Source: Pseudomonadota bacterium (lineage in GTDB: Bacteria > Pseudomonadota > Gammaproteobacteria > Burkholderiales > Burkholderiaceae_B). From it: 10,377 bases of DNA. The stretch covers positions 1 to 10,377 of the forward strand of contig JAEWJD010000212.1 in NCBI GenBank assembly GCA_023386765.1, written 5' to 3'. Made by a program: the position numbers and the translations under genes. The notes below the pieces were generated by a model. The model saw nothing but the letters and a program-made list of their open reading frames with translations. It had not been told where the DNA came from and searched no databases. Positions 6,581 through 10,377 of the stretch are shown piece after piece (the stretch's first letter is position 1; the number at the start of each line of letters is the position of its first letter).

Positions 6581-7173
6581 TTATTGGCTCAGTTCAGTAT
6601 TGGCGACACGGTCGCGCAGCACGGCGCGCACGGCATCGATGTCGGCCGCGGGCTGGCCGCGCTTGGGGACAATGACCCCCTGCAACGGAGCGATAAAAAG
6701 AAAGAGGTAATCGCTGGTCTCCTGGGCCTGTTGCACCAGGTTCCAGGGCAGCGTGCCGCTGCCCTGCTCGCCGGTGTCCAGCACCCCCTCGGGCGCGAAG
6801 TCCAGCTGATGGCGTCCCAGGAAGGGGTTTTTCGGATCGCGGCCCAGCGCACGGCGCACGTTGGCGCGCGTGAGGGCCGGCACCAGCCGCTCGAAGGTCA
6901 GGCTCAGGAGCAGCAGCACTACCGTCGCCACCACGGCAGCCTCGAAGAAGGCCGGCAATGCGGCGCCCCAGTCCATGGCTCCATCGGCATCACGGGTACG
7001 CGCCACCACCAGCAACAACAGGCCCAGCACCATGATGGTGCCGAAACGCAGATGGCTGCGCAGCCGGCGCCGCTTGAGTTCCGGGCGCTTGTGCGCCTGC
7101 GTGACGAAGGCTTCGTAATCCGCCACGGTCAGGTCGACCGTGATGGACGGCGTCGAGTTGTCGGTATCGCTCA

Positions 7174-7174
<1 letters not shown>
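6581..7174 (-). CDS. YcxB-like two-helix membrane protein in the topoisomerase IV operon
   Basis: The product is 197 residues. A charged N-terminal part (1-42) is followed by two hydrophobic helices, about 43-58 and 73-93. A soluble C-terminal domain contains LDFAPEGVLDTGEQGSGTLPW (124-144) and ends in YLFLFIAPLQGVIVPKR (156-172) followed by a helix. This layout, and above all the IVPKR motif before a terminal helix, resembles the YcxB-like family, whose function is unknown. The start is the ATG that shares its A with the parE stop (TGATG), with a weak GGA 6 nt upstream of the overlap. It must therefore be co-expressed with parE and parC. I cannot assign a role; a link to membrane attachment of topoisomerase IV would be speculation. 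Confidence 0.82.
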
Positions 7175-9135
<1,961 letters not shown>

Positions 9136-9136
9136 G

Positions 9137-9159
9137 TTATCCCCAACATCTGTGGAAAA
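9137..9159. promoter_or_regulatory. pair of DnaA-box-like sequences in inverted orientation at the parE start
   Basis: TTATCCCCA (9137-9145) and, on the other strand, TTTTCCACA (9151-9159) each match the DnaA box TTATCCACA at eight of nine positions and face each other across 5 bp. A weaker third candidate, TTATCCGTA, is on the minus strand at 9172-9180 (seven of nine). They overlap the parE ribosome-binding region. DnaA binding is inferred only; such near-matches can also arise by chance. Confidence 0.35.
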
Positions 9160-9235
9160 AAACCTACATTTTACGGATAAGCCCATATGTGGCGCGGGTT
9201 TTAGTGGGTTGCGCACACCCTGAGCAGGCCGGAAT

Positions 9236-9267
9236 TCGGTAGGATCATTAGATCGGTATGCTACCGA
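9236..9267. repeat. repeated and inverted TCGGTA element in the parE-trxA intergenic region
   Basis: TCGGTA occurs at 9236-9241 and 9253-9258 (17-bp period), and its reverse complement TACCGA at 9262-9267. The last two form a perfect 6-bp inverted repeat around TGC. The first and third extend to a 7-bp inverted repeat (TCGGTAG/CTACCGA) with an 18-bp spacer, which contains GATC-ATTA-GATC. The layout fits a regulator-binding site between divergent promoters; no protein can be named. Confidence 0.35.
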
Positions 9268-9311
9268 GGCCGGTTGCGCCGCATCATGCCACACAAAACC
9301 GGCAAACCCTG

Positions 9312-9345
9312 TTGTTATTGACAGTGGTATGCTTTAATCCTTCCA
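9312..9345 (+). promoter_or_regulatory. trxA promoter region (candidate)
   Basis: A perfect -35 hexamer TTGACA is at 9318-9323, but the hexamer 17 bp further on (TTCCAT) is a poor -10. Better -10-like sequences are TATGCT (9328-9333), preceded by an extended-minus-10 TGG, and TTTAAT (9333-9338), which could pair with TTGTTA at 9312-9317 at 15 bp. One of these probably drives trxA, leaving a leader of about 60-70 nt that contains a small GGCC-5 nt-GGCC stem-loop (9368-9380). The exact start cannot be settled by reading. Confidence 0.45.
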
Positions 9346-9405
9346 TCGAACAAGTAACAAAGGCTATGGCCTGCGCGGCCCTAGACCTCGTCGGAAATCC
9401 CCATC

Positions 9406-9732
9406 ATGAGCGAGCAAATCAAGAACATCAGCGACGCCAGCTTCGACAGCGACGTGCTGAAGTCCAGCCAACCCGTGCTGGTCGACTACTGGGCGGCCTG
9501 GTGCGGTCCCTGCAAGATGATCGCCCCCATCCTGGAAGAAGCGGCTGCCGAGTACGCCGGCCGCCTGACGATCGCCAAACTCAACATCGACGAGAACCAG
9601 GCCAGCGCTGCCAAATATGGCATCCGCGGGATTCCCACGCTCATGCTGTTCAAGGATGGCCAGGCCGTCGCCACCAAGACCGGCGCGCTGTCGAAATCCC
9701 AGCTCACCGCATTTCTGGACAGCGCGTTGTAA
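9406..9732 (+). CDS. trxA: thioredoxin 1 (TrxA)
   Basis: This is a cytoplasmic thiol-disulfide reductant that passes electrons from thioredoxin reductase to targets such as ribonucleotide reductase. The product is 108 residues, the normal size for Trx1. The active site WCGPC is at 32-36, the buried aspartate at 27 (VDYW), and the conserved cis-proline at 77 in GIPT. The fold is complete with no extra domain. The ATG at 9406 has only a weak GGA upstream; a longer frame upstream has no support from the family. It is divergent from parE and 115 nt upstream of rho on the same strand, the trxA-rho order also seen in other proteobacteria. Confidence 0.97.
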   Translation: MSEQIKNISDASFDSDVLKSSQPVLVDYWAAWCGPCKMIAPILEEAAAEYAGRLTIAKLNIDENQASAAKYGIRGIPTLMLFKDGQAVATKTGALSKSQLTAFLDSAL

Positions 9733-9751
9733 ACTACGCGCTGCGGACCCC

Positions 9752-9806
9752 AGCGCTGCCCGCGGCAGCGCTTAGCGAGTACCGCGCGAGCCCGTCCGAG
9801 GCTCGC
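9752..9806 (+). other. two GC-rich stem-loops between trxA and rho
   Basis: The first is a perfect 9-bp stem, AGCGCTGCC/GGCAGCGCT, with a 3-nt loop (9752-9772). The second is a 7-bp stem, GCGAGCC/GGCTCGC, with a 7-nt loop (9786-9806). Neither is followed by a run of T, so classical intrinsic termination is unlikely. They may protect the 3' end of the trxA message or slow RNA polymerase ahead of the rho leader. Confidence 0.55.
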
Positions 9807-9812
9807 CGCCAG

Positions 9813-9844
9813 ACCCCATCTCATCTCTCTCCCCCTAATTCACA
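9813..9844 (+). promoter_or_regulatory. G-free CU-rich tract in the rho leader, rut-like
   Basis: These 32 nt contain no G and 16 C, with many pyrimidine-C dinucleotides (for example CATCTCATCTCTCTCCCCC). They begin 6 nt after a stem-loop and end 3 nt before the rho ATG. Unstructured, C-rich, G-poor RNA with YC steps is what the Rho primary site binds. In E. coli, rho is autoregulated by Rho-dependent attenuation in its leader, so a similar role here is plausible but inferred. Confidence 0.45.
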
Positions 9845-9847
9845 GCG

Positions 9848-10377
9848 ATGCACCTCAATGAACTGAAGGCGCTGCACGTCTCGCAGTTGCTGGAAATGGC
9901 CGCTGGCCTGGAAATCGAGAACGCCAACCGTCTGCGCAAGCAGGAGTTGATGTTCGCCATCATGAAGCGGCGCGCCAAACAAGGCGAGCAGATCTTCGGC
10001 GACGGCGTCCTGGAGGTCCTGCCCGACGGCTTCGGTTTCCTGCGCTCGCCCGAGACCTCGTATCTGGCCAGCACCGACGACATCTATATCTCGCCGTCGC
10101 AGATCCGACGTTTCAACCTGCACACCGGCGACTCCATCGAAGGTGAAGTCCGCACGCCCAAGGATGGCGAGCGCTACTTCGCGCTGGTCAAGGTAGACAA
10201 GGTCAACGGCGTGACGCCCGAGACCATCAAGCATCGCATCATGTTCGAGAACCTGACGCCGCTGCACCCGAACCGGGTCATGCGTCTGGAACGCGACATC
10301 AAGAGCGAAGAAAACCTGACCGGCCGCATCCTCGACGTGTTTGCGCCCATCGGCAAGGGCCAGCGCGGCCTGATCGT
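9848..10377 (+). CDS. rho: transcription termination factor Rho (5' part, cut by window edge)
   Basis: Rho is a hexameric RNA-dependent ATPase and helicase that ends transcription at untranslated, C-rich RNA. The first 176 residues are present, of about 420 expected. The N-terminal helical domain starts MHLNELKALHVSQLLEM. The cold-shock-like primary RNA-binding domain has IFGDGVLEVLPDGFGFLR (49-66), with Phe62 and Phe64 at the same numbers as in E. coli, then DDIYISPSQIRRFNL (77-91). FENLTPLHP (133-141) and GKGQRGLI (169-176) lead towards the Walker A region just beyond the edge. The start is fixed: an in-frame TAA lies four codons upstream (9836-9838) and the codons between cannot initiate. 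There is no Shine-Dalgarno, because the preceding tract lacks G. Confidence 0.97.
   Translation, partial: MHLNELKALHVSQLLEMAAGLEIENANRLRKQELMFAIMKRRAKQGEQIFGDGVLEVLPDGFGFLRSPETSYLASTDDIYISPSQIRRFNLHTGDSIEGEVRTPKDGERYFALVKVDKVNGVTPETIKHRIMFENLTPLHPNRVMRLERDIKSEENLTGRILDVFAPIGKGQRGLI

Noticed and set aside
9187..9294. ParE extended upstream beyond 9186
   Set aside because: The frame stays open, but the added residues are unlike the family N-terminus, would use a non-ATG codon, and lie in sequence with intergenic character.
9752..9772. Stem-loop after trxA as an intrinsic terminator
   Set aside because: The stem is strong but the following bases are TAGCGAGTACC with no T-run, so Rho-independent termination is not supported.

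Overview
The window looks like chromosomal DNA from a GC-rich betaproteobacterium, most likely of the Alcaligenaceae (Bordetella/Achromobacter type). This rests on overall protein character and on the grouping of topoisomerase IV, thioredoxin and Rho genes. It is an inference from reading the sequence, not from a database match. Almost all of the window is coding. I see no tRNA, rRNA, CRISPR array or insertion sequence.

Positions 1-2960 (minus strand) hold the 5' part of an ectoine biosynthesis operon, transcribed leftwards as ectR-ectA-ectB-ectC. EctB makes L-2,4-diaminobutyrate from aspartate semialdehyde, EctA acetylates it, and EctC cyclises the product to the osmoprotectant ectoine. EctR is a MarR-type regulator encoded first in the operon. 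Its stop codon overlaps the ectA start (ATGA). A convincing sigma-70-like promoter (TTGACT, 17 bp, TATCAT) lies upstream of ectR, and palindromes flank it. ectC is cut by the window edge.

Positions 2974-4176 (minus) encode a DUF418/YeiB-type polytopic membrane protein of unknown role. It begins only about 20 nt after a strong intrinsic terminator that closes the next unit.

Positions 4198-9135 (minus) hold a compact topoisomerase IV operon: parE, a small YcxB-like two-helix membrane protein, then parC. The parE stop and the small gene's start share one base, and parC follows after 14 nt. The intrinsic terminator at 4198-4223 ends it. parE probably starts at a TTG codon.

Positions 9136-9405 are the divergent regulatory region between parE (leftward) and trxA (rightward). 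It contains DnaA-box-like sequences next to the parE start, a short repeated and inverted element, and a trxA promoter candidate. trxA (thioredoxin 1) is followed by two GC-rich stem-loops and a 32-nt G-free, CU-rich tract that runs almost up to the ATG of rho. rho itself is cut by the right edge. The tract resembles a Rho utilisation (rut) site and suggests autoregulation of rho.

Most of the window is well-understood metabolism and housekeeping. The parts worth following up are the membrane protein embedded in the topoisomerase IV operon, the rho leader, the ectR promoter architecture, and the terminator placed just before the DUF418 gene. I do not see evidence for a wholly new system.
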